A stretch of DNA of 60,000 bases from Polytrichum commune (GCA_950295325.1 OX485804.1:21888001-21948000), one strand, 5' to 3'; counted from the stretch's first letter, positions 22,966-34,629 are shown. Notes: a model not told the origin generated them from the letters alone. Numbers and translations: made by a program.

Positions 22966-23262
22966 GAAGAGGATTCTCAAATTCGAATGTGAATTGTACT
23001 TGAAACAACCATTGACACCACCCCAACGCAGGAACATCGTTGCTTGTCATTGCACCTCATATCATAGACTTGTCATTGAAACTGGATGGTGGTCGACTAT
23101 CCCCTATATATCTCCAGGGATGATAGATTATGCCACTTTTGCTCTTCATATAATGTAGCTAAAAATGAGGCACACTTTGTGTTGGAGTGTCCCCTATGTA
23201 GAAGCCCCACTTAAAATTAGTTACCAGTCACTATTAGGAAGTTTGAAGTCTTTCTTTCGATT
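22966..23262 (+). pseudogene. LINE relic, zinc-binding end of ORF2
   Basis: Plus-strand peptides across frame changes resemble the reverse-transcriptase zinc-binding tail of plant LINEs. There is an ETGWWSTIPYIS block near 23078-23115, a DRLCHFCSSYNVA block near 23120-23165, NEAHFVLECPL near 23165-23200, and LGSLKSFFRLNPD near 23238-23275. The C-x2-C and H-x4-C pattern is the key motif. Stops and shifts show that it is dead. Its 3' edge runs directly into the CTR9-derived tandem repeats. Confidence 0.65.
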
Positions 23263-25130
23263 AAACCCTGATTTCAATTCAAGGCATGCACCCCAACTTT
23301 CAAATTATTTCTTTGCAAAGATGACATTTCTCTTGCTTCCGTGTAAACAATTCTCATTTGAATTCATGAGCAGAATCATGTTCAATGTGATCAAAAGGCT
23401 TCTCCTTCTCCTCAACATTCTTGGTTTCTTTTTCGTTTGTTGTATTTCACAACAGTCGTGTTGTCATTAGAACGCTCCAGTAAATGATTGTCTAATTGTG
23501 TCTTCTCCTCTTCATCGCAATTATCTGCTCCTAAGTTAGATGGCCGACATAGCCCACATGGCAGCTTCAAAAGTTCACCATTGTCAATGATGACCATTAA
23601 ACCCTGATGATAACATGAAAGACATGTATCCCAGCTTTCAATTGATTCCTCTGCAAAGATGACATTCGTCATAAACGTTCAGGACCAGAATCATGCTCCA
23701 TCTGTTCAAAAGGCGTCGTCTCGCCTCGCTTACTTCGTCCTCATCCTCTTCTTCTCCTTCATCAGAAGAAGAAAGTGATGCAACATTCTTTCTGTCTTAG
23801 TAGCTTTCTTTGTGCCATCAAATTCATGCCTTCAGTGCATTTTGACAACAGCCACAACCGCACCCAAATCCTCCAGTGAATTGGACATTGTGCCTCAAAC
23901 AATTCGTCCCAATTGTTTCCTCATGGTCGCTGCTTACTCTTTTCCACCCTTTTCCACTTCACCTTCTTCCTCTCTGCTTTCTCAGCAACTGTCCTCTCTT
24001 CATCAACTGTATGTTTTCCATGGATTTGTTTCGGCTTTGTTCGTTGCAGCCTGTCTTTGTGCCCCGAAGATCCAGTGGCCCCAATGTGTGTTGTGAAGGA
24101 CTAGCATTTTGAGAAAATGAAATAAAGTAACGTAGCTTAAGTAGCCCACATGGCACCTTCAGAACTTCACTGCTATCAATGACGACCATTAAATCCTGAT
24201 GATAACATTCAAGACATGCATCCCAGCTTTTTTATTATTCCTCCGCAAAGATGATATTCCTCATTTAAAACTTATCATTTGATTCCTGGACCAGTATCAT
24301 GCTCCATCTGCGTTAAAGGCATCATCTCGCCTTGCCTTCTTCGTCTTGAAAATAATGTGATACAACATTTTTCCGCCTGACTTTCGTTCTGTGACATGAA
24401 ACTCATGCTATTGGTTTGTTTCATCACATCCGCCACACCTTCATCAGACTGCTCCAGTGTTTGATTATCTAACTGTCAGTACTCTTCCAGCTCCTCCCAA
24501 AACATCTCCTCCTGTTTGCTGCTATTGATCCTTTTCGACCTTTCCCCGCTTCACCTCCTTCCTCCTCTGCTTATTTCTCAGCAAATGTCTTCTCTTCATC
24601 AATTGTCTACTTAAGGAAAATAAATTGAAATTACATACAATGAAGCCCAGATGCAATGCCGGCTTCATAATCTCACTGCTGTCAATGATGACCATTAAAT
24701 GCTCCTGATGATAACATGCAAGACATGCAAGACATACATCCCAAATTTCAGATTCTTTCGCTGCAAAGATGACTTTTCTTATTAAATATTTCATTTGAAT
24801 TCAAGACCAGAATCATCCTCTATCTGATCGAAAGCCGTCTTCTTCTTCTTCTTAGACAATTTTCTTCCGCTTTAGTTTGTTTCTTTGTGACATCAAGCTC
24901 ATGCCTTCGGTGTATATTCTAACAGCATATCTTTAAAAGAATGTTCCAGTAATTGATTGTTAAACTGTGAGGACTCTGCCCCTGTATTCTGCTATTCCTT
25001 TTCGACCTAATTTTCCCGCTTCACCTTCTTCTTCTCTGCTTTTCTCTCAGCAAGTGTCCTCTCTTCATCGATCATGTGTTGTGCATCGACTCGTTTCCTA
25101 TTCCAAGTGGCTTTCGTTTGCTGCAGTTTG
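23257..25130 (-). repeat. Degenerate tandem copies of the CTR9 3' end
   Basis: Three or four units follow the CTR9 stop. On the minus strand each includes a block like IDEERTLAERKAEKKKVK (in the gene at about 25015-25075; copies at 24550-24610, 23950-24010 and weakly 23505), a charged segment ending near DSGPEFK, and a block like VIFAAKESEIWDVCLACYH followed by VIIDSSE. Unit borders lie near 23257, 23592, 24193 and 24698. Every copy is broken by stops and indels. Spacing is uneven, about 330 to 600 bp. This is local duplication of the last coding stretch and 3' flank of the neighbouring gene. Confidence 0.8.
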
Positions 25131-27904
25131 TGTTCCAGCTGCGCCACCATGAGACGCCCTAATTCATCACGCTGTCCCATGCGCTTCTGTAGCCTCTGTT
25201 CCTCATCTTTACGGCGTGCATCTTCCGCCAGAGCCACCACCTGCTTCTGTTGTGCTTGTAATCGCTCTCCACGCTCAGCTGCCTCCAGGTGCACTTTTGC
25301 AGCATCCAACAAGTGCTGGCAATATTCACCATGCATGTTCACCTTCTTCAGATCAAATCCACACATTAAGTGATTATCTTGATCCACATCAACCCATGCT
25401 GCTAGCTGACTGAACAGCTTCAATGCACTCTTCACTTCGAGAATTGCTTGCCACACCTCATCCGCGGTTCTCTTAGATTTCTGGAGAGTGACCATGGAGA
25501 ATTTCTGCATGGAAATTGCTGTATTGAATCGTAGCGTGTGATTCGAGGGATTAAGATGAATAGCTCGGAGGAGCGTTCGTTTGCACTCGTGATATTGCTC
25601 CGCCTCGTAATATGCGCGTGCTATGTACAGAAGGATCTGGGACTCTGTGTTGTGGTAAGATCTTTCCAGACAATTGCGATACATTTTCACCGCGAGCGCA
25701 AACTGGCCTTGAGCAAGGTAGGTGTGCCCTAAATTTATCCAAACGTTAGCCTGGATGGAATTAACCGCTTGCAAAGTTCCTGTCACCGCAGCCTCCTGCA
25801 CCTGTGTGAAGATGTCTTTTGCAACCTTAAACAATCCTCTCTCTGCCAGGACGATTCCAATGCCGTTTGCTGCATACATATTGTTCGGTTGCTGCGTCAA
25901 TGCTTTCTGATAAAATCTTTGTGATTTCTCTAAATAGGTCATGGCCTCCAATTCGGGTGCTATTGATTTCTTTGCCCCTCGTGTGGCAGCTGCGGCAGTA
26001 TAGTTCCAATTCCCTAGTGCTAGCATTGCATAGGTGTCGTCGCCATCTCTAAGGTCCAGAATTTCCTTAAATGTATCCTTTGCCTTGATCCAATCGCCTG
26101 ATTTCATCTCCATGTTGCCCCGGACAGACAAACCATCCGCTAATTTCATTTCGTCGACATTCAGAGCCTTGCATACAAAGTCTAGGCCGGTGTTGACATC
26201 GCCTCGTGCGACTGCCAAAGTTCCAAGACGGAGGTGCGCATCTTTGTAGTCAGGATGCTTGGAAAGAATGAGTCTGTACAGTATGCATGCTTTGCCATTT
26301 TCATGGAGCCGCTCATGCAACATTGCCAGATTAAACAAGATAGTCACCTTTTCGGCTGGAACATCTACGCAGCGAAAAAGCTCATCATCCTGCTCACTTG
26401 GAATTAGCATATGATCATGAGTACTGCTAAAATCATCAATCCAGGTGCCTAATTCCCGAAGTGCTTGTTTGTAAGCTTGCATTGCAGACTCCAGGTCGCC
26501 TCTCTCAAAGTGGAGGACTCCGATGTTGTTCAAAAGCGTAACTGGAACTTCCACTTCATTCGTCATAAGAAGGGATCGAGCAGTCTGAAATGACTCCAAT
26601 GTACCTGCAATGTGAGAAGAAGAAGAAGACACCATCGTCATTTGTAGCTCCCCCATCTCCAGCCAAGCGTCGACATCCCTGGGGTTCAACCTCGTGGCCT
26701 TCTTGAAGTGCTCCAGGGCTTTGTCTGCACACTCTAATTGCTCCCTCGACATCAGGATGTGTCCGATGGCCTTGAAAGACTCAGAATTCTCCGGATGCAA
26801 TTCAACCACTTTCTCGAAGTTTGCAAGCGCAGCTTTCCAATCACCGAGCTTCAAGAGAACCTGCCCTAAACCATAGAAGGGAAGAGTGAATTCACTTGGA
26901 AAGTTCTCCACCTCCGCAATAGATGCGCTGTAATATTTGGCCGCCATCTCAAACTCTTCCTTGACATGACAAGATCGCGCGAGGTTGTAGTAGGATTGAG
27001 ATTTCGTAAGACTGTCATCCGTGGCAACCAATGCAGCCTCCATTAGATGCTCCACCATGGAATGTTGATCGGTGAAGACACAATGGTTGGCCAGGTGATT
27101 CAAAGCCAGAGCGCAGTAGGGATAAATCTCATAAGCTCTTCGCATCTTCTCCAATCCTAATTCAACACGTCCCTCGTTCAACTCTAGCAAACCTAATCCA
27201 ACCAAAGCCTCCACGTTGTTTCTGTCAAGCTCCAACGCCCGGTGGAAAGCTTGCTTGGCCTTTTGCAACTCCCCAAGCTGCAACCGACACAGTCCTAACG
27301 CTACCCTAACAGATGATGGGCGAAACCCCGGATGGAGCTGCACCACTTTTTTGTACAATTCCAGAGATTCCCGAAACCGTCCACAATTAAAGTGCACACA
27401 CGCCTGACCTAACATAGCAGCAACATTATCCTGAAAACAATCGAGAGCAATCCGAAAAACTTCATCTGCTTGCTCGAAATCCCTTTTTGCCAACATTAAC
27501 TGGCCTTTGCCCAACCAAGTGGAAGCTTCGTTAAGGTCGATCCTCGAAGCCCTGTTGTAGTACTGGCTTGCTCGGAGGAAGTGCTCATCCTTGTCCCGAA
27601 TTTCCACTCTTCCCAAATTGGTGTAGTAAGATCCCAACGCATTGAGTATAGCAATTCGGTCGAGTTTCACATCGACATAGTACTCGTCGATGTCGGGGCT
27701 GGATGCTTCCTCCAGTATCTGCAGAAAGGCGTCGAACCTGCCTTGTCGGAAATACGATCTTGCAAAGGAGAGCCAGATGCTAAGAGGAGCTTGCTCGGCC
27801 TTGAGAATCTCCAAGATGTCGTTGACATCCTCCGGCAAGAGTTCTACCGCTACCTGCACCTCCTCACAAGTGCCTTGCACTGGGATGCACACATATGCCG
27901 CCAT
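25007..27904 (-). CDS. CTR9: CTR9-like Paf1 complex subunit (TPR protein), intronless
   Basis: The predicted 965-residue protein is a tetratricopeptide-repeat scaffold. CTR9 is a core subunit of the nuclear Paf1 complex, which travels with RNA polymerase II, supports H2B ubiquitination and H3K4/K36 methylation, and in Arabidopsis (VIP6/ELF8) sustains FLC-clade expression. Seen here: the N-terminus MAAYVCIPVQ and the block LKAEQAPLSIWL, TPR units from about residue 40 to 790, the conserved NMYAANGIGIVLAERG and SQILLYIARAYYEAEQ segments, and a charged coiled-coil from about 860. The start is the ATG at 27904; an earlier TTG frame extends only eight codons. Plant orthologues are usually about 1,050-1,100 residues with an acidic/basic tail and many introns. 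This copy has no intron and stops early after KKKVKREN, so a retrocopy or truncated paralogue is likely, although the frame is fully open. Confidence 0.9.
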   Translation of the reverse strand: MAAYVCIPVQGTCEEVQVAVELLPEDVNDILEILKAEQAPLSIWLSFARSYFRQGRFDAFLQILEEASSPDIDEYYVDVKLDRIAILNALGSYYTNLGRVEIRDKDEHFLRASQYYNRASRIDLNEASTWLGKGQLMLAKRDFEQADEVFRIALDCFQDNVAAMLGQACVHFNCGRFRESLELYKKVVQLHPGFRPSSVRVALGLCRLQLGELQKAKQAFHRALELDRNNVEALVGLGLLELNEGRVELGLEKMRRAYEIYPYCALALNHLANHCVFTDQHSMVEHLMEAALVATDDSLTKSQSYYNLARSCHVKEEFEMAAKYYSASIAEVENFPSEFTLPFYGLGQVLLKLGDWKAALANFEKVVELHPENSESFKAIGHILMSREQLECADKALEHFKKATRLNPRDVDAWLEMGELQMTMVSSSSSHIAGTLESFQTARSLLMTNEVEVPVTLLNNIGVLHFERGDLESAMQAYKQALRELGTWIDDFSSTHDHMLIPSEQDDELFRCVDVPAEKVTILFNLAMLHERLHENGKACILYRLILSKHPDYKDAHLRLGTLAVARGDVNTGLDFVCKALNVDEMKLADGLSVRGNMEMKSGDWIKAKDTFKEILDLRDGDDTYAMLALGNWNYTAAAATRGAKKSIAPELEAMTYLEKSQRFYQKALTQQPNNMYAANGIGIVLAERGLFKVAKDIFTQVQEAAVTGTLQAVNSIQANVWINLGHTYLAQGQFALAVKMYRNCLERSYHNTESQILLYIARAYYEAEQYHECKRTLLRAIHLNPSNHTLRFNTAISMQKFSMVTLQKSKRTADEVWQAILEVKSALKLFSQLAAWVDVDQDNHLMCGFDLKKVNMHGEYCQHLLDAAKVHLEAAERGERLQAQQKQVVALAEDARRKDEEQRLQKRMGQRDELGRLMVAQLEHKLQQTKATWNRKRVDAQHMIDEERTLAERKAEKKKVKREN

Positions 27905-27924
27905 CGATCTTTCGTCCTGAATTT

Positions 27925-28360
27925 GCAATATCCGAATTCAGAGTCAAGAGCTTCAGCATTGGATTATCAAGTGGAATGCAATGTATGTCTCCGCAACGAC
28001 ATCATCACCATCATGTTTTGTGAATTATGTGCTACGAATTGCGAACAAGACGGTAATTATGTCGCCATCTTCCAGCTTGCAACCGCAATATCCAGGTTCA
28101 GAGTCAAGAGCTTCAGTAATGATTATCATTCAAGTCAAATGCAATTCATATCTCCGCAACAACATCATCATGATTGGCGAATTGCGAACAAGTAGGAAAT
28201 TATGGTGTCATCTTTCACCCTGCAAACGCAATATTCAAATTCAGAGTCAAGAACTACGGTGGTGATTATCAATCAAGTCGAATGCAGTGTATGTCTCCTC
28301 ACTAAAATCATCATGATTTGTAAATTTCTGATTACGAACAAATTGCGAACAAAAGTTGGT
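27925..28360. repeat. Three tandem ~145-bp units upstream of CTR9
   Basis: Units begin with GCAATATYC at 27925, 28085 and 28228. Shared blocks are TTCAGAGTCAAGAGCTTCAG, TCTCCGCAACRACATCATCA and GAATTGCGAACAAG. They begin about 20 bp outside the CTR9 start codon, so they occupy its 5' leader or promoter. Their effect on expression is unknown. Confidence 0.85.
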
Positions 28361-30880
28361 AATGGTGCTTGCGTGCCAAGACCCACAACCCTGTTTTAAA
28401 CTTTTGCATTTCCTTGAGCACGACGCAACTAGATTACCGCAATGTTCACCAGATTGACATTTTCTTCGCATCGTTGGCCAACTCCAGCCTTGCTGACGGG
28501 TCATGTCCTCATTGGACACGACCACGTCCTCATTACACACATGTCGTCCTGCTATGGGCTCTAGCACGAGGGCGCCATGCTATAGTCCGGAGCGGGGCTC
28601 CTTGCATACAATATCTAATCCAAAGACATATGACGTAGTGATCAAGCTAAGCAAATTTATTGACATGTCTATTCCTGATTGGCTACAAGGAGGCAATTTA
28701 TCACTTACAGTATATTGGATGATCATGTCATGGCATGACCACTTGTCTTCAAGAGTTCATGAAATTTCTAAAGATTAGGTTTGGATGCTCTCGTGTAATT
28801 AACAATATTTGTTATAAAAAGGAAGAGACTTCAGTGTTTTCACCAACATAAATTATGTAGTTGCTTCAATTCCATGTGTACTTAAGAAACACTAATGATG
28901 AGCATTGAAAAACCTTGTAGTTAACCCAAACCACACCTACTCTCTCCTGAGGACATGCCCTTAGGTTTCCACATGGTTGGTCGAAAATATAAGTTGCACT
29001 TGGATCTTCCATGATTATGATTAAGTGAACCATAATGAAAGGGGTGCACCAAAGGTCAAGTACTAAGAAGGACACCATCCAAGCATTATAATTGAGTTAC
29101 ATGTGGTTAGAATGATTGTTATTGATTTAGCTATAATTGGTATGAAAAAAGAGAACTTCATGTCTCTCCTATTCCAAAAAAAGTTATTGTTTCTATTTTT
29201 AACGATCCAACTTTTGCAACACAACAATGACCACTTGGTCTGTTGTCGAAAATGCGTTGACTATGTTGCATGTAATTTGGGTGGATGTTTTGACTTTCAT
29301 ATTTCCTATTTCGTTTGTTAAAACATTATAAATGATACTCCATTATCATCTTACTGGGCTTATTTCTTTGGCTTTCAAGTTAATAAATTTGACATAGATT
29401 TTTTTAAAGTGTGAAATACTGCTATTTTCTTATAATTTGTATTGCTTCCCTCAATTATAAAGAATCTTGGATTCATAGCTTGTGGATTCTTTACATTTTT
29501 TAAAAGGTATTTCCAATTTAAATTTAACCTAAAACGCATTAATGCATCATAAGTGAAGTTGCTTTGATAAGATTGTGTATTTAATTTTCTTCAAAAATTT
29601 ATATAAGCATAAACTATAGTCCATGATAAGCTCTTAAACATGTTAGATATTAGCATAATGAATTATAATGATTTTGTGCATTGAACATAAAAGAAATGAA
29701 AGTCTTGAAGAAATGAAAGAAATATGATTGGTAGGCATTTTTCTAGCATATTAATGGTGTATATGTTGACCACATGATTGGTTCAAAATATAGATGTCTA
29801 TATTTGGCACTTATGTGTGTGATCAACGGGAAGAGATTAAGATATTCTATAGAAATGATAGATGTAATAATATTTTTATTAATCTAGTAGTCATGATGTT
29901 CCAAAGTTGCACATGGTCAACTGGTATATATAATAGTTTATATGAGATTTAAAAGTTTATTTCAATAGACATGCACACTAAAAATTGCTAATTGGATGGG
30001 CAACACCTTAGATTTATTGGAATTATAAAAGAATAATTGTCTTCTATAGAAATTTTGAAAATAATAAAATTAAAAATATGCTTTATTTCACACCATTTTT
30101 TTAATTGTAAGTTTTTTGAAAATCATAAAAAATGGATATTAAAAAACAAGCCAGGCTTTGAAATTAATGTTTTTGAGTCAATACCTTTGTGAGCAATGTG
30201 TGGATACAAAATTTATCAATCAAAAATTTATTTAATTGGTTTATGGCACATTGGTTTGTATAAGCATATGTATTCAAATAAAATAATTATATAGGTGTTA
30301 TTAAAAAACATGATTCACGCATACAAAATAGTTTAACTCAAAGGACACGTTGATTATACTTTGAGTGTTTTTGGAACATGTTTTATATTTATATTCAATG
30401 AAAATTTTGGTTTATTTGCATGGAGGTTCAAAGACTTGTGGGCTACTTCCAAAAATAATATGGGTGTGATAGATGATATCAAAAACATTTTGATTGGGAA
30501 AGAGCTCTATATAAGTTTTGAGGTATTTAACAAAAGAAATAAGAAATAAACGTCATCCATAAAGGTATAAGATTGATGAAATTCACACGTCAAGTCTTTC
30601 CCTCTAACATAGATAAATAACAATGAAATGTGGAGAGACAAATGAACAAATAAAAGGAACGTCAATGTTCTCATACACTCACGTACGAAGTCTGTTCACT
30701 ACCTACAATTCGGGGACAAGACATTCGTCATCTTCGTTCACTTCTTAAATGTTATTAACAATGTCCATCAATGAAAGTGCGGGGTCTAAGACACTTGGAA
30801 TGACCGATATTTTCTTCAATTTTGGGCAACATTCATAAGAAATTTCAATGGATTCGATTCACATAGTTGCAATAGCTATT
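28361..30880. other. No gene recognised; AT-rich
   Basis: The first 270 bp, near CTR9, are of higher GC and may hold promoter sequence. The rest is strongly AT-rich with only short open frames. Confidence 0.5.
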
Positions 30881-31870
30881 ATTGGTATTTAAAAACCCTA
30901 ACCACAAGAAATTCAAGAGCCTTTTGTTGCGTTTGTATGCGCTCACTAGGGTAGGTCACTTTAAATGAATATATAATCAATGGCCACAAATGATGTAGCA
31001 GTGAATTGAGCTAAACTTGGTTTAGCTGCTCTTATTATCCAATTTTACAATAGCTTTAACTACAAGAAAGCCAAAAATTCTTGGCTGAATTAGGCCACTT
31101 CACACATGAGACTGAGAGCCCGTGTCTATTACACTTCAAGCACTCTCACTCTCATTGGTGGAAAAGGCGGAGCCGGTCCAAGTTCACTTCACACTACGCT
31201 TGAGGGACCAACAGAGCATGTGAATGCAAGATGCATGTAAAGTCTACATGGATTCCTACATGGCATTGAATGGATCATGTTTCATGGTCACTTGGATTAT
31301 TTTTCAAAAACTTGGAGGTAAGTTTAACACAAAATCGAGAGACCATGGCACTCCAAATGCTCACAATCATTGGTTTATTCCATTTTATCATGTGTGTGGA
31401 CCTGCATGAATAGAAATTCATTGGAATAACATTTGGTTGAGGGTCCAGTCACATATGACTTCACACTACACTTGAGGGTCCGTGACCATACTACATGATT
31501 TTGGAGGTGTGTTGGGGCGGCCTTTGGACATTTTCTATTGGGCTCTCACCATTTCATGGTCACGGCTCTTGGCTCGTGTGTGAAGTGGCCCTTAATATGC
31601 ACTCACCAAAGTATCACATTTTAATTGACCATGACACTTTATCAGTATTATTAATGCTACAAAAGAAATAACAATAGTTTGAGTTAGATTGTTTTAGCTA
31701 GTGGTCATGTTTGGAGAAACTAAAATCATAAGAATGCCAAAAACCCTTGGCTTGGCTAGTATGCCCTTACTAGGGTAGGATGTTTTGAACAACTTGTTTA
31801 TAAATTATATTCACAAAAGAGAGGACATTGGATTGAACTTAGCTTGTTCTAGCTTGTAGTGTCTAATTTA
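30880..31870 (+). repeat. Degenerate local tandem repeat interrupted by a MITE
   Basis: Three related stretches carry an AAGAAAGCCAAAAATTCTTGG-like block followed by TATGCRCTCACTAGGGTAGG. They lie near 30905-30955, 31060-31092 plus 31592-31615, and 31730-31782. The middle unit is split by the MITE at 31093-31591. Confidence 0.6.
31093..31591. mobile_element. PIF/Harbinger-type MITE
   Basis: A 499-bp element beginning GGCCACTTCACACATGAG and ending CTCGTGTGTGAAGTGGCCC, with TTA directly outside each end (31090-31092 and 31592-31594). The duplication matches the TWA rule of PIF/Harbinger. The interior is non-coding and is shared with 14854-15260. The insertion splits a local repeat, which independently supports the borders. 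Confidence 0.85.
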
Positions 31871-34380
31871 GATATGGCCATCACATGCATTCTATGTGAA
31901 GGTGGGGAAGATTGGAAAGCATGGCTTTGCAAGGCTGAAATACAAGCACACACTGTAAAATCCAATTACAAATAAGAATAAAAACAACATGAATTAAAGA
32001 ATCGGTCTAACCCCCTCCACTCTCAAAGCATACTACATATGAAGCAAGTTGATGATATTTTTGCAAATGATAGGTAATCGCATAACGATGACCAAAATCA
32101 ATATACGATTTAATATTTTATGACTCACTTATTGCATACACTACGAAAGCCTTGCTTTAGAAATGAGTATTAAGCTAATACTATACACTAATACATTACA
32201 TCAATCTGTAGACCAAGGGACGAGTACATATGTGAATCGCAAGTGGTATGAATACTTAATGCATTCTGAAATTGAGTTTGTATTCAACTTTTTGCCATGA
32301 AAACATCAATAGTAGGATCATGACCAAAATAACCCAAACATACTTAGCTAGCCACACCCGTTGCCAATTTGCTTAGTATCGGCTATCAACACAAAAAAAC
32401 AACCTAGAAATTTATGGAAGTATACACACATGGAGGGAATTTAACAATGTCATCAAGAACGTGTCAAGAACATCTTAGTTTAGACCATGCATTGGATATG
32501 GACGGTAGGGTTCATCAACAAGTTACATCCAAGTTTCTTTAGGATTAACTTTCAACTCATAGTGTTGTTCGTTGTTCATGAATACGAGAACATGAATAAT
32601 GATACTAAAACATGCTGAGAAGTTGCCTCACTAACATTCATTTTAAGGGATGTCTCAATTGTATGGACATCTAGAGAGATGTTGCAACACCTCAAGATTG
32701 AGAAGACAAATGCAAGGTCAACATGCTCTGAACCGTGCAATATTCATATTCATACACACAAAGTTTGATGACAATCTCTGTCGTTTCGATATCATCCCGC
32801 ATGGTTCTCTCATGACCATCTAGAACAATGATCACATAAAAAATAATATTACAAAATTATTAAGGTATAATAGGGATATTCCCTAGCTATCACATGAAAC
32901 AAACAAACCACGGTGAGTGAGTTTATGTCATACCCACATGTCTAGTTCTTAAAATAACATTGTTAATTTGCGGCTAAATTGATTCCAACCCTCCATGATA
33001 TCATTGGTTGACAATCTAACTTGGCTCTTGACCATGGATGCATATTTGGCCACTAACATCATAGACAATGCCCTACTAGGCTGAGATGGGTTTGCCAAAC
33101 AAAAAGGTGGCCACAAGCTAGGTCCATCCAATCTTATTTTGATATAGTTTCCATTAGTTAAGAAAGTATGTACATAATAATGCACTAGAAGGTTTCAAAC
33201 TACCATTACACATGGTGTATATTACAGGTTCGTATAAGCCCCCAACAAGTATGAAAGTTGTTTTCCACTTGGTCTATAAATTAAAACCATACTTGCAAAA
33301 AGTTGCTTATTTCAAAGAGGAAATGAGATCATATCCAAACGTCATAATGGTGATCAAATATACACAATTTGACATCAGATCTAGGCTTTTTTCCTTATAT
33401 ATTTCCTTCTCATACATTCAATTTTAATGGTCCAACTGAAATAAAACAAATGACAAATTAGTTAGATATAGATGGTACCACATTTAACCCTTGTATGATG
33501 CTTTGAACCATGAATTGGACCTCTTGGACCATAATTTATTTGACCATATGACAATTTATGAGTGAAGAGCTACGCACATGGTCCAACTTTGTTGCCCCTG
33601 AACTGTTGGGGAGGCAGGTAGCCGGGTGACCAATTATATAGAACAACCAAAAAGTGGTCGCTGCCAAAGCAAGTCACCGAACATGTTGCAAAATGAAATA
33701 AAAACATAGCCTATGTTTTACCGCAACGCAATAAACACACTGCTTGTGTTTTATCTTACGGTGAAAGTTCATTCTAATTACCTCAAGTATTTATTGTCAC
33801 GTTTAGTTTTTCTTTGTAAACTTTTTACTACTGTGATCTAGGTCTTCAAGGGATGTCCGGGTTGTGAAAGCCCATACCATGTGCCTAGCCTTGAGGCGGA
33901 TGTATTTGAAGGTCGCGGTTCACCCTAAGGAACTTCGGGTTGAGGGCATCATAATCTCTTCCCCATGGAAATTACATCACCCACAAGGCTGAGTCACACA
34001 AGCTGTGCAAGGCTGAGTCACACAATTTGTGGAATATTAGCCTAAGTGAATGTTCAATTAGGAGTACTCAGATTTGCAGGTTAGAACATTGGAGGAGAAT
34101 CTGGAGGACGGCTGCCAAGGTAAAGCCTGCACATCTGATTTAAGCTCTCCGGCGTGGCAACATTTCGACTCAGTGTGACAAAATTCACAAAAGTTGTGAC
34201 TCTATCTGTGTAGTCAACTTACTGTTCAACCCAACTTGGAGATCCTGTTCAAGGAGCCTCTCATCACTTGCTCGGAAACCTGCCCGATCGGAGCCGAACC
34301 ACAGATGAGCCTCCACCTAATGATTATCTCCTGCAGCTGTAGTGCCCCAAATTGGGTGATTTCTGCTTAGCCTGCTGCAA
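31871..34380. other. No gene recognised
   Basis: AT-rich intergenic sequence. Near 33989-34030 the motif CAAGGCTGAGTCACACAA occurs twice in tandem. The last 500 bp rises in GC toward the LURP-one-related gene and may hold its promoter. Confidence 0.5.
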
Positions 34381-34390
34381 AACAACAGCT

Positions 34391-34400
34391 CCATATATAG
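34391..34400 (+). promoter_or_regulatory. Candidate TATA box
   Basis: CCATATATAGAA lies about 900 bp before the coding start of the LURP-one-related gene. It would suit transcription of a leader exon ending at the donor CAG|GTAAGTGA (34629/34630), joined to an acceptor CTGCAG at 35217. This is inference from signals only. Confidence 0.35.
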
Positions 34401-34629
34401 AATTTCAAACTTCGGAGAAGCTCAGTGATGGTCATGGTGGACTGCATCAGAAGTGCTTATCGAGCATGGATATTTGCTTGGACTCAAGGTGCGGATTGGA
34501 GCGACATTGAAGTTCAATACAGCTGACCATTTCAGTGGCAATTGTGGGGGATCCACAAGAGATAATGAGGAATTGCAGGAATTGGAGGGCGGATATGGAG
34601 TGGGTGACAAGCGAAGTGGCTGCCGACAG

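Noticed and set aside
25007-27928. A start eight codons before the CTR9 ATG
   Set aside because: That start would be TTG. The ATG at 27904 gives the family's usual N-terminus (MAxYVxIPVQ), so it was preferred.
27581-28195. 204-codon plus-strand open frame overlapping the CTR9 5' end
   Set aside because: It is antisense to CTR9 and then runs through the tandem repeats. It has no recognisable domain and is a shadow frame.
27925-28360. CRISPR-like array upstream of CTR9
   Set aside because: The units are three long, diverged direct repeats without short unique spacers, in a plant genome.
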